Shown one piece after another: positions 1 to 8,303 of a DNA stretch of 64,000 bases (position 1 is the stretch's first letter; each line of letters starts with the position of its first letter). The position numbers and the translations under genes were made by a program. The stretch is from Paenibacillus sp. G2S3 (GTDB taxonomy: Bacteria > Bacillota > Bacilli > Paenibacillales > Paenibacillaceae), in the NCBI RefSeq assembly GCF_030123105.1, contig NZ_CP126095.1, positions 1,178,001-1,242,000 of the forward strand, read 5' to 3'. The notes under the pieces are model-generated. The model did not search any database. It worked only from the letters and a program-made list of their open reading frames with translations, and had not been told where the DNA came from.

Positions 1-2
1 CA

Positions 3-710
3 GCATTTGTTCTGAATGGGGTATTAGCTGGAATTGCCATAGCGCTAAATTATGCCTATATTCCACGCAAACTACCGAAGCCTGTGCCTAGCTCACTCAA
101 GGATCAGATCGAACTGCTTACAAATGGACGCATTATTCTTGCATTTCTCATTCCAGTTACGGCAGTGGGAGCGGTTTTTGTGATGTACACTTACATTACA
201 CCATTGCTGGAGCAAGTCATGAATATTCCTAAGAGCTCGGTTAGTGGCGTGCTGTTTGTATACGGGATTGCCACGATTGTCAGCAACTGGATTGGAGGCA
301 AGGTTGCGACCGGAAATGCGGTAAGTAAGCTTAGATTCGTATTTCTTATACAAGCTGTGGTCTATATCGTCTTTAGTATGACCGCATCGATTTCGATTCT
401 AGGAATGATCGTACTAATGATGCTAGCCGTAATGTCGAGTATTGTAAGCGCACCAGCCCAGCTTTATTTGATAGATTTGGCCAAGCAGTTCTCACCACGA
501 TCGAAGGACCTTGCTGCATCGTTGAATCCAGTAGCTTCTAACCTGGGAATCGCAGGAGGATCCGCGATTGGGGGAGTGGTTGCCCAGCATGGAGGATTAA
601 TCTCCCTTCCTATAGCTGCTTCTATCCTGGCGATTTCGGCATGTGCGATTGCTTTGATATGCTATAAGTTGGATCAGCATACGCAAGAAGCGGTTATCTC
701 AACATCATAA
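3..710 (+). CDS. MFS transporter, C-terminal part (cut by window start)
   Basis: The reading frame is open from base 3 to the stop at 710, so the gene begins before the window. About 235 residues are visible. They form hydrophobic segments separated by short basic loops, as in the second half of a 12-helix major facilitator superfamily carrier. Motifs such as GGSAIGGVV near the end fit the helix 11-12 region of drug/arabinose-efflux-like MFS proteins (the YdhP/AraJ type). The substrate cannot be deduced. A strong terminator follows. Confidence 0.75.
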   Translation, partial: AFVLNGVLAGIAIALNYAYIPRKLPKPVPSSLKDQIELLTNGRIILAFLIPVTAVGAVFVMYTYITPLLEQVMNIPKSSVSGVLFVYGIATIVSNWIGGKVATGNAVSKLRFVFLIQAVVYIVFSMTASISILGMIVLMMLAVMSSIVSAPAQLYLIDLAKQFSPRSKDLAASLNPVASNLGIAGGSAIGGVVAQHGGLISLPIAASILAISACAIALICYKLDQHTQEAVISTS

Positions 711-761
711 CTTAACCTAAGCGTGTAGATGTACGTGGTGTAATGGAGGCGAAGGATATAG

Positions 762-808
762 GAAGCTTCTCATAAGTTCACTGAACTTTTGAGAGGCTTC
801 TTTTTTTA
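762..808 (+). terminator. Rho-independent terminator after the MFS gene
   Basis: A long near-perfect inverted repeat (arms 762-780 and 782-800) is followed by seven T residues. It closes the upstream transcription unit and separates it from deoC. Confidence 0.85.
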
Positions 809-873
809 TCTAATAATTCGTTCGTAATTAATTTTAATTGACTATAACTTTAATAATGTTATAATTCAAACAT

Positions 874-891
874 ATGTTATTAATATAACAT
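874..891 (+). promoter_or_regulatory. Palindromic operator upstream of deoC
   Basis: The palindrome ATGTTAT-TAAT-ATAACAT lies just upstream of a TTGACA -35 element. A copy of its right half, ATATAACA, recurs at 904-911 between the -35 and -10. The most likely ligand is the DeoR-type repressor encoded at 1739-2515, which would control its own operon. Confidence 0.6.
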
Positions 892-897
892 TGTGTA

Positions 898-924
898 TTG
901 ACAATATAACAAATGAAATACTAT
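898..924 (+). promoter_or_regulatory. Predicted sigma-A promoter of deoC
   Basis: TTGACA at 898-903 and TACTAT at 919-924, with a short 15-base spacer. A repressor half-site sits in the spacer. A non-optimal spacer is compatible with a regulated promoter. Confidence 0.5.
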
Positions 925-1017
925 GAAAGAACTAGTTATTTGTAGTGCAATAACAATTGTTAGAATAGTTACATTTTAATCGATTTATAATTAATTATTA
1001 AGGGAGAAGTGAATAGA

Positions 1018-1683
1018 ATGGATGTTAAAGATATATTAGGAAAAGTAGATCATACCTTGCTTGATGTTACTGCTACATGGGATGATATAAAGAATTTATG
1101 TGATGATGCGATGAAATACCAGACGGCCAGTGTTTGCATCCCAAGTGCTTATGTTAGAGAAGCTGCAAATTATGTAGAAGGCAAAATAGCAATATGCACA
1201 GTTATCGGATTTCCGAACGGTTATAGCACCCAAGCCGTTAAAGTATTTGAAGCAACGGATGCAATTACAAATGGAGCATCGGAAATTGATATGGTGATCA
1301 ATGTGGGCTTCTTAAAAAGTGGACGTTATGAGGAAGTTTACGAAGAAATACAGGCCATTAAAAACGCATGTGGAAGTAAAATATTAAAGGTAATCGTTGA
1401 AACATGTTTGCTCACGCAAGAGGAAAAAGTGAAGGTTTGTGAGCTTGTTACAAAAGCTGGAGCGGATTATATCAAAACATCCACTGGATTTTCAAAAGCT
1501 GGAGCAACTAAAGAGGATGTCAGTCTGTTTGCACAGAACATAGGTCAGAACGTGAAGATTAAAGCAGCTGGAGGTATTCGCTCTTTAGATGATGCTAAAG
1601 CATTTATTGAACTAGGCGCAGACCGTTTAGGAACTAGTGCCATAGTTAAGATTGTAAAAGGGCAGGAAGTATTGGGTTATTAG
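1018..1683 (+). CDS. deoC: Deoxyribose-phosphate aldolase
   Basis: Class I aldolase that splits 2-deoxy-D-ribose 5-phosphate into glyceraldehyde 3-phosphate and acetaldehyde, the last step of deoxynucleoside catabolism in the cytosol. The 221-residue length is normal for DeoC. The Schiff-base lysine is visible in YIKTSTGF (about K153), with the catalytic pair at about D91 (EIDMVIN) and K182 (IKAAGG). The ATG at 1018 is preferred because AGGGAG at 1001-1006 is 11 bases away; the GTG at 1009 is too close to it. The DeoR-type regulator follows 55 bases later. The usual partners pdp, nupC and deoB are absent here, so the operon is minimal. Confidence 0.95.
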   Translation: MDVKDILGKVDHTLLDVTATWDDIKNLCDDAMKYQTASVCIPSAYVREAANYVEGKIAICTVIGFPNGYSTQAVKVFEATDAITNGASEIDMVINVGFLKSGRYEEVYEEIQAIKNACGSKILKVIVETCLLTQEEKVKVCELVTKAGADYIKTSTGFSKAGATKEDVSLFAQNIGQNVKIKAAGGIRSLDDAKAFIELGADRLGTSAIVKIVKGQEVLGY

Positions 1684-1738
1684 ATATGGTATAATTCTGA
1701 TAATTATACTTTATTATTAGTAGTTAGGATGAACCGGT

Positions 1739-2515
1739 ATGGATAAGCAAGAGAGAGTAAATACAATTGTATCAATCCTAAAAAATAAAAGTGGCGCATC
1801 TATCAAAGAGCTTTCACATCAACTTGATGTCACAGAAATGACTGTTCGCCGAGATATTAAATATCTAAAAGAAAATAAAATCGTGCAAGTTGTTTCAGGT
1901 GCGGTTATTTATAATGGTTCTGACCCAAATGAGAATAAACAAGATGAATATGATTTGACAACGCAAAAAAATAATCGAGCATCAGAAAAATATAATATAG
2001 GTAAGTTAGCAGCTTCATTAATCGAGCCTAACGATATTATTTTTATTGATATTGGTACAACAGCCGCTCAAATCATCGAACATATTCCGTCAAATCGTTC
2101 GGTAGAAATTGTTTGCTGCTCTATGAACGCATTAATTGAGATTCATAAAAAGGGATTTAAGGATTTTATTCTTATTGGTGGTCATTACCGTCCAGAACTT
2201 CAAATGTTTGAAAGCAGAGAAGGGTTGGATTTAATAAGTAGAACACGAACAACAAAAGCATTTATTTCTGCTGCTGGAGTTAATGCTAAACTAGGCATTA
2301 CTTGCACGAACAGTTGTGAAGTAGACACAAAAAATGCGGCAATTCATTGTGCCCTTGAGAAAATTTTAGTGATTGATTCCTCAAAGTTTGATACGGTTAA
2401 ATCCACCTACTTTGCTTCGTTAAATGATTTTGACGCTATTGTAACGGATAGAGGCTTATCAGAAGAATGGATTGAGAAAATCAAACAATTAAATATTTCT
2501 CTATATCTAGCTTAG
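1739..2515 (+). CDS. DeoR/GlpR-family transcriptional repressor
   Basis: A 258-residue regulator. The N-terminal winged helix-turn-helix (about residues 5-57) contains the family signature VTEMTVRRDIKYL. The sugar-phosphate-sensing DeoRC domain follows (about 80-240), with the typical IFIDIGTTA and LIGGHYRPE stretches. Its position directly after deoC suggests that it represses deoC and itself through the palindrome at 874-891 and is released by a deoxyribose phosphate; that is inference. It is of the E. coli DeoR/GlpR type rather than the SorC-like DeoR of B. subtilis. Confidence 0.88.
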   Translation: MDKQERVNTIVSILKNKSGASIKELSHQLDVTEMTVRRDIKYLKENKIVQVVSGAVIYNGSDPNENKQDEYDLTTQKNNRASEKYNIGKLAASLIEPNDIIFIDIGTTAAQIIEHIPSNRSVEIVCCSMNALIEIHKKGFKDFILIGGHYRPELQMFESREGLDLISRTRTTKAFISAAGVNAKLGITCTNSCEVDTKNAAIHCALEKILVIDSSKFDTVKSTYFASLNDFDAIVTDRGLSEEWIEKIKQLNISLYLA

Positions 2516-2520
2516 AAATT

Positions 2521-2560
2521 CAGCGCGTGCCGATACTTAATCGGTGCGCGCTGTTTGCTT
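2521..2560 (+). terminator. Terminator after deoC-deoR
   Basis: The stem CAGCGCG...CGCGCTG spans about 2521-2553 with a small loop and is followed by a T-rich run. It ends the deoC unit. Confidence 0.75.
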
Positions 2561-2652
2561 TTACACTTTTAAACTCGGTTCTTATATGTTATAACTAATG
2601 CTACATTCTGAAGATCAATTGGCATTTGATTAGTGGAGGGGAGATTTAGTTT

Positions 2653-3852
2653 TTGCATTCACCACAGACACAAGACAACAAGAAATCGTTATATATTATT
2701 TTACTCATTACGGGGATTGTTCTGGTAGCCTTTAATTTAAGACCCGCCATTACATCGGTAGGTCCATTAGTGGGCATTATTCAGGAAGATGTAGGGCTTG
2801 CACATTGGAGTGCAGGTTTATTAATGAGTATACCTTTGATCTCCTTCGCTGTTATGTCGTCTCTCGTTCCTAGAATCGCAGCTCGTTTGTCCAACGAGAA
2901 GACGCTATTGTTAGGTTTGATTGTTCTTTTGGTCGGTATCTGCATTCGTTCCATTTCAATGACGTTCTTTATTTTCTTTGGAACGCTATTAATTGGAGTA
3001 GGTATTGCCATCGGGAATGTTTTATTGCCTGTAGTTGTGAAGGAGAAATTCCCACAAAAGTTCGGTCTAATGACAAGTATCTATTCCACTTCAATGGGAC
3101 TGTTCGCATCGTTAGCATCAGGTATTAGTATTCCTCTAGCCCATGATTTGAAGCTTGGGTGGGACGGAGCCTTAATTGTATGGGGAATTCCGACAATCAT
3201 AGCGATCGTGGTATGGATCCTTCTAATTAGGTTAAATCCAGCCAAAGGTAATGTAGTAAAAAGTGTAAGAATCAGCGCGAAGCAAATCTGGCGTTCACCA
3301 CTCGCTTGGAAAATAGCGCTATTCATGGGATTTCAGTCTTCATTATTTTATATAACGATGTCTTGGTTACCTGAAATCTTATATAACTATGGCATAAGTA
3401 GGGGTACAGCAGGCTGGTTATTATCCTTCACACAGATCGTTGGCGTACCTGTTAGTTTTCTTGTTCCTATTCTTGCAGGACGACTACGCTCTCAAGTATG
3501 GATTGCATTCGCATTAGGCATGTGCTCCATTGTTGGTTACGGTGGACTATGGATGGGCTCATCTTACCCCATAATGATCCTAAGTATTATCTTGATTGGT
3601 ATCGCTTTGGGAGGGAATTTTCCACTGGCGCTTAGTTATATCGGAATTCGTGCCCGAAATGGAAATCAAGCTGCAGAATTATCTGGAATGGCTCAATCCA
3701 CGGGATATATGCTTGCAGCCATAGGGCCTATATTGATCGGGTATTTATACGATATGACCCAAGTGTGGACGATTCCACTTATCACACTGATCGTTATCTC
3801 TGGAATAGTTACGACGTTTGGAATGTTGTCTGGCCGAGATAAGTATGTATAA
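2653..3852 (+). CDS. CynX/NimT-family MFS transporter
   Basis: A 399-residue, 12-helix carrier. The early FNLRPAITSVGPL motif is characteristic of the CynX/NimT (cyanate / 2-nitroimidazole) branch of MFS, to which B. subtilis YycB also belongs. The gene starts at TTG 2653 with GGAGGGG about ten bases upstream. It stands alone between two terminators, so there is no operon clue to the substrate. Small polar nitrogen compounds are plausible because the neighbouring PucR-controlled island handles nitrogen compounds, but this is only positional. Confidence 0.82.
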   Translation: MHSPQTQDNKKSLYIILLITGIVLVAFNLRPAITSVGPLVGIIQEDVGLAHWSAGLLMSIPLISFAVMSSLVPRIAARLSNEKTLLLGLIVLLVGICIRSISMTFFIFFGTLLIGVGIAIGNVLLPVVVKEKFPQKFGLMTSIYSTSMGLFASLASGISIPLAHDLKLGWDGALIVWGIPTIIAIVVWILLIRLNPAKGNVVKSVRISAKQIWRSPLAWKIALFMGFQSSLFYITMSWLPEILYNYGISRGTAGWLLSFTQIVGVPVSFLVPILAGRLRSQVWIAFALGMCSIVGYGGLWMGSSYPIMILSIILIGIALGGNFPLALSYIGIRARNGNQAAELSGMAQSTGYMLAAIGPILIGYLYDMTQVWTIPLITLIVISGIVTTFGMLSGRDKYV

Positions 3853-3914
3853 AAAACTCCCCATGTAGTAGACAGGTGTAACAATGAACCCTGCTGCTGT
3901 ATGGGGAGTTTTTT
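3852..3914. terminator. Bidirectional terminator between convergent genes
   Basis: AAAACTCCCCAT at 3853-3864 pairs with ATGGGGAGTTTT at 3901-3912, giving A/T tracts on both strands. It serves the MFS gene on the plus strand and the PucR gene on the minus strand. Confidence 0.8.
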
Positions 3915-5608
3915 TAAATCGTTTTATTTAAAATGCTAAATATCTTTAAAGCTAATTGAATACGCAGCAACTCTTCTGAATGCTTTAAGTCCAGATTTAG
4001 GATTTCCTTTATTTTCTCAATGCGATAGATAAGTGTGTTTCTGTGTAAAAACATAGCCTTTGAAGTCTCGGTGACATTCAAATTGTTAATAAAGTAATTT
4101 TCTAAAGTTAACATATAACTTGTACCATGTAATTGATCATGATCATACACTTTACCTAGACACTTTCGGAAAAATTCTTCTAATGCAACGACTTTGATAT
4201 TTGCTTCCAACAGATGGTAAACCGAATAATCTTCGAAATGTGAGACCTTGTTTTGAAGGTTTTTTTGTTGCATCAATTTAATCATTTCGTTCGCCTCAGA
4301 AAAGCTATTATGCAGCGAGCTGATTGTACTGTATTGCTGACCAATGCCCATTAAGAGTGTTTCCTTCGTTCTTTGAACAAGTATCTCAAGCAGATCATTT
4401 GCATATAGTTTGGCATCACTAATCGAAACAGGAGGTCTTTCTTCATTTTGCCCTACTAGAATGATGACTCTATTATTTCTATAAAAGCACTTGATTTCTC
4501 CAGTCGCTTGATGCGATAAGTCATAAATGATATCCAAACATTTTTTTGCAATGGACTCCATTTTGTACTTTCCAATAATCATATCTTCAAACTTGTCTGC
4601 TTCATTCATTTCAATATTTATCACCATACTGTAATACATATAGCTCGGATTTAATCCATGTAAATAACATAAGGTTTGCAGGGCTTCATGGGAGGATATT
4701 TTCCCCGAAAGTAAATCATCAATGGAGTCCTGCTTAATTCGTAATTCAAGTTCGCTAATTTCCTTTGCTTTGATCAGCTCGAGTGCCATGATGGTGGAGG
4801 CTTGCTGCAAAATAATGTAATCAAATTCAGATAGCTCTTGCACCGTCTGCCAAATCACAATGTAGCCATAAATATAGTTAGAAGCAGCGACAGGAATCAC
4901 TCGACATTTTATTTCTGCACCTTCTGAATGATAGGTCCTCTTAATAGACTTCTTCATTTCATTTAGATTGGTAGGAATAGTATCGATGAACGCTTTATTA
5001 AACACAGGCTGTCGATTTGAAAAATCAAGATAATACTCAAGAGGACTGTTGTTCTTCGAATGTTCTGTGTGATGCAATAATCGCCAATCCTTGTCTACGA
5101 TAATAATAGGATTACTAATCGTTTCGGATAACATGGAAGTTATTTTGGCAATACCACCGCCTTCGAGGGTGATTTTGAAGAACAAGTTATGTATATCTAA
5201 AGTCTTTCTATTGAGCAAATCATATCTTCCGGAAACCTTCTCATTAATGATCGAGATCATGTTAGAGAGTGTGTATTCAAAGGGCAGTTCTAGAAGGGGC
5301 AACCCATACTTATTAGCTTCATCAATCATGTTCTGAGGGAGCTTGTCAAAGTACCGCTTCATTTTCACAACCAATCCTGAACAGTTAAGCTCTGCAAGTT
5401 CCTTAATAATTCGATTTTGTAATTCTGCATTATTTTTAAAGATATAGCCTGTTGATAAGAGTAGTTCGTTAGGTGAAAGCCAGTCAAAGGCATCAGGATT
5501 CTCAATAATGTTAACGATAGATATGGATTTATCAATTCCTGTTTCACCAGCCACAATCTTTATCCCCTCTATAGCCTTGATCTTCATTAAGTCTTTAACG
5601 GTTAGCAA
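3914..5608 (-). CDS. PucR-family transcriptional regulator
   Basis: A 564-residue activator-type regulator. The N-terminal PucR domain (about 5-125) begins with MLTVKDLMKIKAIEGIKIVAGE. A central region of roughly 300-430 resembles the GGDEF-like domain of this family. The C-terminal HTH_30 motif carries NVTETSKAMFLHRNTLIYRIEKI near 510-535. The start is TTG at 5608 with GAGGAG upstream at a long spacing. PucR proteins control purine and ureide catabolism in bacilli. The gene diverges from the DUF2877-to-deaminase operon, so it is the obvious candidate regulator of that operon (inference). Confidence 0.9.
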   Translation of the reverse strand: MLTVKDLMKIKAIEGIKIVAGETGIDKSISIVNIIENPDAFDWLSPNELLLSTGYIFKNNAELQNRIIKELAELNCSGLVVKMKRYFDKLPQNMIDEANKYGLPLLELPFEYTLSNMISIINEKVSGRYDLLNRKTLDIHNLFFKITLEGGGIAKITSMLSETISNPIIIVDKDWRLLHHTEHSKNNSPLEYYLDFSNRQPVFNKAFIDTIPTNLNEMKKSIKRTYHSEGAEIKCRVIPVAASNYIYGYIVIWQTVQELSEFDYIILQQASTIMALELIKAKEISELELRIKQDSIDDLLSGKISSHEALQTLCYLHGLNPSYMYYSMVINIEMNEADKFEDMIIGKYKMESIAKKCLDIIYDLSHQATGEIKCFYRNNRVIILVGQNEERPPVSISDAKLYANDLLEILVQRTKETLLMGIGQQYSTISSLHNSFSEANEMIKLMQQKNLQNKVSHFEDYSVYHLLEANIKVVALEEFFRKCLGKVYDHDQLHGTSYMLTLENYFINNLNVTETSKAMFLHRNTLIYRIEKIKEILNLDLKHSEELLRIQLALKIFSILNKTI

Positions 5609-5735
5609 TTTTCGGCACGCTCCTCAGACACACTTTTAACACATTCGCTTGTATAACATGCACAAATAGGATGCACTCTTTTTGGTTCGCTTAAACGATG
5701 ACGATCCCTACCAGTATATTATATATTAAGTGCGT

Positions 5736-5777
5736 AAGGTAGTTACTCTCGTAGTTACCTTTGTACGATGTAACCAA
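5736..5777. promoter_or_regulatory. Repeat-containing divergent control region
   Basis: The inverted pair AAGGTA (5736-5741) / TACCTT (5756-5761) encloses two direct copies of GTAGTTAC twelve bases apart. TAACCAA at 5771-5777 is the complement of TTGGTTA, the core of the B. subtilis PucR box. These lie in the 260-base gap between the pucR-like gene and the catabolic operon and are candidate PucR-type sites. Confidence 0.4.
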
Positions 5778-5871
5778 ATGAAATTATTTAATGTATTCAT
5801 CCATCTGTAGAAGTGAAAAGGAGGTCAATCACCTTTTTGAAATATAAGGAATTAAAACAGAGGTGACTCTA

Positions 5872-6738
5872 GTGAGATTTGCAAAATCCGGTGATGGAGA
5901 TTTTATTCAACGAATCATTCATCATAAGTTTCATGGTTTTGTTCATAGCACGTTTAATCGCACACTCAATATTCAATGTTTGGATAGTGGAGACTTGTAT
6001 TCTATTGCGTGTAAGGGAATCGATAATGCTCCTAATACACTTATTATTGACTTAGAACACTTTGAAGAAGCAGATATCAGGGTGAATGATGTTGTAAGTT
6101 CGGATCATGCCATTTTATCGATTTCTAACAAGATGTTTATTCCAATGGATGGTATTAAGAAATGGAATTGTGAACTGCCTAAATATCCTTCAGAAGCTGA
6201 TGTCTTAATAATGAATGTGTCCACCATGAAGCAATATATCAAACTTCACGGAAATAGCAGCAGAATTGAAAGGGCTTTCAAAGGTGGGAATCCTTTTGAC
6301 GATGAAATGTCTAGAATGCTTCATGAACGGACGCAGTTACTTGTATTGGAATTGCAAAACAAGCGAATGTCTACTGCAATCAAACATGCAACTTCACTCA
6401 TAGGCCTTGGACCAGGCTTAACGCCAGCCGGCGATGATTTCTTGGTGGGATTGTTTACCGTCTTTAACATCGAGAATCATCGATACTTTTCACACCAATC
6501 GTTTTGTGAAGAAGTCGTCTTACATGCAAAGACTTTAACCAATGATATCAGCTATATGGCATTAGCTAAAGCAGCCGTTGGCCAGGTTAGAGAGTCTATA
6601 AGTGCCTTAATGGAAGCTTTATTTAGAGGTAGTGAAGAGGAATTACTATTGGCTTTAGGCAGGGTATTAGCTATAGGATCTACTTCGGGTACAGATATAG
6701 CCCTTGGAATTGTTGCGGGGCTGGAAATGAACATGTAA
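5872..6738 (+). CDS. DUF2877 protein, YahE/YlbF (AllH)-like
   Basis: A protein of about 288 residues with the DUF2877 hallmark GLGPGLTPAGDDFLVGLF near residues 180-197 and a C-terminal GSTSGTDIALGIVAGL. In E. coli the homologues YlbF (AllH) and YahE sit beside FdrA- and DUF1116-type proteins; the AllFGH set has been linked to oxamate carbamoyltransferase activity. The GTG at 5872 is chosen because AGAGGTGA lies directly upstream at good spacing; a GTG at 5863 is the alternative. It is the first gene of the operon and ends 15 bases before fdrA. A carbamoyl-transfer role is inferred from context. Confidence 0.85.
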   Translation: MRFAKSGDGDFIQRIIHHKFHGFVHSTFNRTLNIQCLDSGDLYSIACKGIDNAPNTLIIDLEHFEEADIRVNDVVSSDHAILSISNKMFIPMDGIKKWNCELPKYPSEADVLIMNVSTMKQYIKLHGNSSRIERAFKGGNPFDDEMSRMLHERTQLLVLELQNKRMSTAIKHATSLIGLGPGLTPAGDDFLVGLFTVFNIENHRYFSHQSFCEEVVLHAKTLTNDISYMALAKAAVGQVRESISALMEALFRGSEEELLLALGRVLAIGSTSGTDIALGIVAGLEMNM

Positions 6739-6753
6739 ATGGGAGGTACAAGT

Positions 6754-8301
6754 ATGACTGTTCAAGTTTTAGTAAAACCAAACACTTATATCGATTCCGT
6801 ATCTTTGATGTCACTCTCAACAAAAGCGAATCAGATCGAAATCGTAGAACAAGCCATTATTGCAATGGGTACTGAAATGAATAAAGAGGTCATTAGAAAT
6901 GTGGGCTTGATGACACCTGAAGTGGAAAGTGCCAAGACGAGTGACTTAGTGATTATTGTGAAGGCTGCCTCTGAAGAGCTGTGTGAGGGCGCTTTCGAAA
7001 GCATCAATGAATTGTTAACGAAAAAGAAAGATTCCTCTAAAGGAAAGAGTGAGGTTAAATACTCAACAATTACCTCAGCTGTAAACGGTACTCCTGAAGC
7101 TAACTTAGCGATTATTGCCGTGAATGGGAGCTACGCTCCTAGAGAAGCAAGAAAAGCTCTTGAAAATAATCTTCACGTCATGCTGTTTAGCGACAATGTA
7201 AGTATTGAAGATGAAATTGAATTAAAGACTTTAGCCCAAGAAAAAGGCTTGCTAATGATGGGGCCAGACTGTGGTACTGCAATTATTGGTAATGTCGCTT
7301 TGTGCTTTGCCAATGCCGTGAGAAAAGGCAATATCGGGATCGTTGGCGCATCAGGAACAGGTAGCCAAGAGGTAACGGTTCGTATTCATGAATTTGGCGG
7401 TGGAATCACACAATTGATCGGTACAGGCGGTAGAGATCTAAGTGAAGAGGTTGGCGGCATTATGATGCTGGCCGGAATTAAAGCGTTAGAAGAGGACGAT
7501 GCAACAAAGGTTATTGTTCTCGTATCTAAACCACCAGCACCGAGTGTAGAAGAGAAAGTACTAGCACAAATTAAACAATGTAAGAAACCAGTTGTGGTTT
7601 GGTTTGTGGGTGGGAATGAAGAAAAGGTCACCCAAGCTGGCGGTCACTTTGCAAAAATGTCAAAAGAAGCGGCACTTAAAGCGGTACTTTTAGCTGGAGC
7701 AGACGAATCGAAGCTTAACAAACGTACGTTAAATCTTCCGCTTATTGAAGAAGTGCGTGCGAAGTTAAAGCCTCAGCAAAAATATATCCGTGGACTATTC
7801 AGTGGCGGTACGCTCTGTGATGAAGCGATGCACATTGCTATGGAGAAATTCGATAATGTCTACAGTAACATTCAGAGGGAGCCTGAATATCGCTTAAAAG
7901 ATGTTAGAGTAAGCCAAGATCATACCTTTATTGACTTCGGAGACGACCAATTTACACAAGGTAAGCCACATCCAATGATAGATCCATCCACTCGGATTGA
8001 AAGATTTATTCAAGAAGCGAAAGATCCTTCTGTCGGTGTTATTGTGATGGACTTTGTTCTAGGCTTCGGAGCGCACGAGGATCCTGTAGGCGCAATGCTT
8101 CCAGCGATTATCGAAGCGAAGCAAGCAGCCGAAGATGAAGGAAGACATCTAGAGATTATTGGATACATTCTTGGAACCGAGCTAGATAGTCAAAATATTG
8201 AAGGTCAAATTAATAAATTGTTAGCTTCTGGTGCTACACATGCTAGCAGCAGTCAGAACGCAGGTCTACTAGCAAGAGAATTCGTAGTGAAAGGAGAATA
8301 G
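6754..8301 (+). CDS. fdrA: FdrA-like acyl-CoA synthetase-fold protein (AllF/YahF)
   Basis: A 515-residue protein related to the succinyl-CoA synthetase alpha/beta fold but acting in another reaction. A CoA/NAD-binding-like region contains GPDCGTAIIGNV and GIVGASGTGSQEV (about residues 170-215). A ligase-like C-terminal part contains the DFGDDQFTQGKPHPMID stretch near 395-415. The ATG at 6754 has GGGAGG seven bases upstream; the in-frame ATG at 6739 overlaps that site and is not the start. In E. coli FdrA (AllF) works with the DUF1116 and DUF2877 proteins in carbamoyl transfer from oxalurate. The same trio here argues for one complex. Confidence 0.9.
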   Translation: MTVQVLVKPNTYIDSVSLMSLSTKANQIEIVEQAIIAMGTEMNKEVIRNVGLMTPEVESAKTSDLVIIVKAASEELCEGAFESINELLTKKKDSSKGKSEVKYSTITSAVNGTPEANLAIIAVNGSYAPREARKALENNLHVMLFSDNVSIEDEIELKTLAQEKGLLMMGPDCGTAIIGNVALCFANAVRKGNIGIVGASGTGSQEVTVRIHEFGGGITQLIGTGGRDLSEEVGGIMMLAGIKALEEDDATKVIVLVSKPPAPSVEEKVLAQIKQCKKPVVVWFVGGNEEKVTQAGGHFAKMSKEAALKAVLLAGADESKLNKRTLNLPLIEEVRAKLKPQQKYIRGLFSGGTLCDEAMHIAMEKFDNVYSNIQREPEYRLKDVRVSQDHTFIDFGDDQFTQGKPHPMIDPSTRIERFIQEAKDPSVGVIVMDFVLGFGAHEDPVGAMLPAIIEAKQAAEDEGRHLEIIGYILGTELDSQNIEGQINKLLASGATHASSSQNAGLLAREFVVKGE

Positions 8302-8303
8302 TC

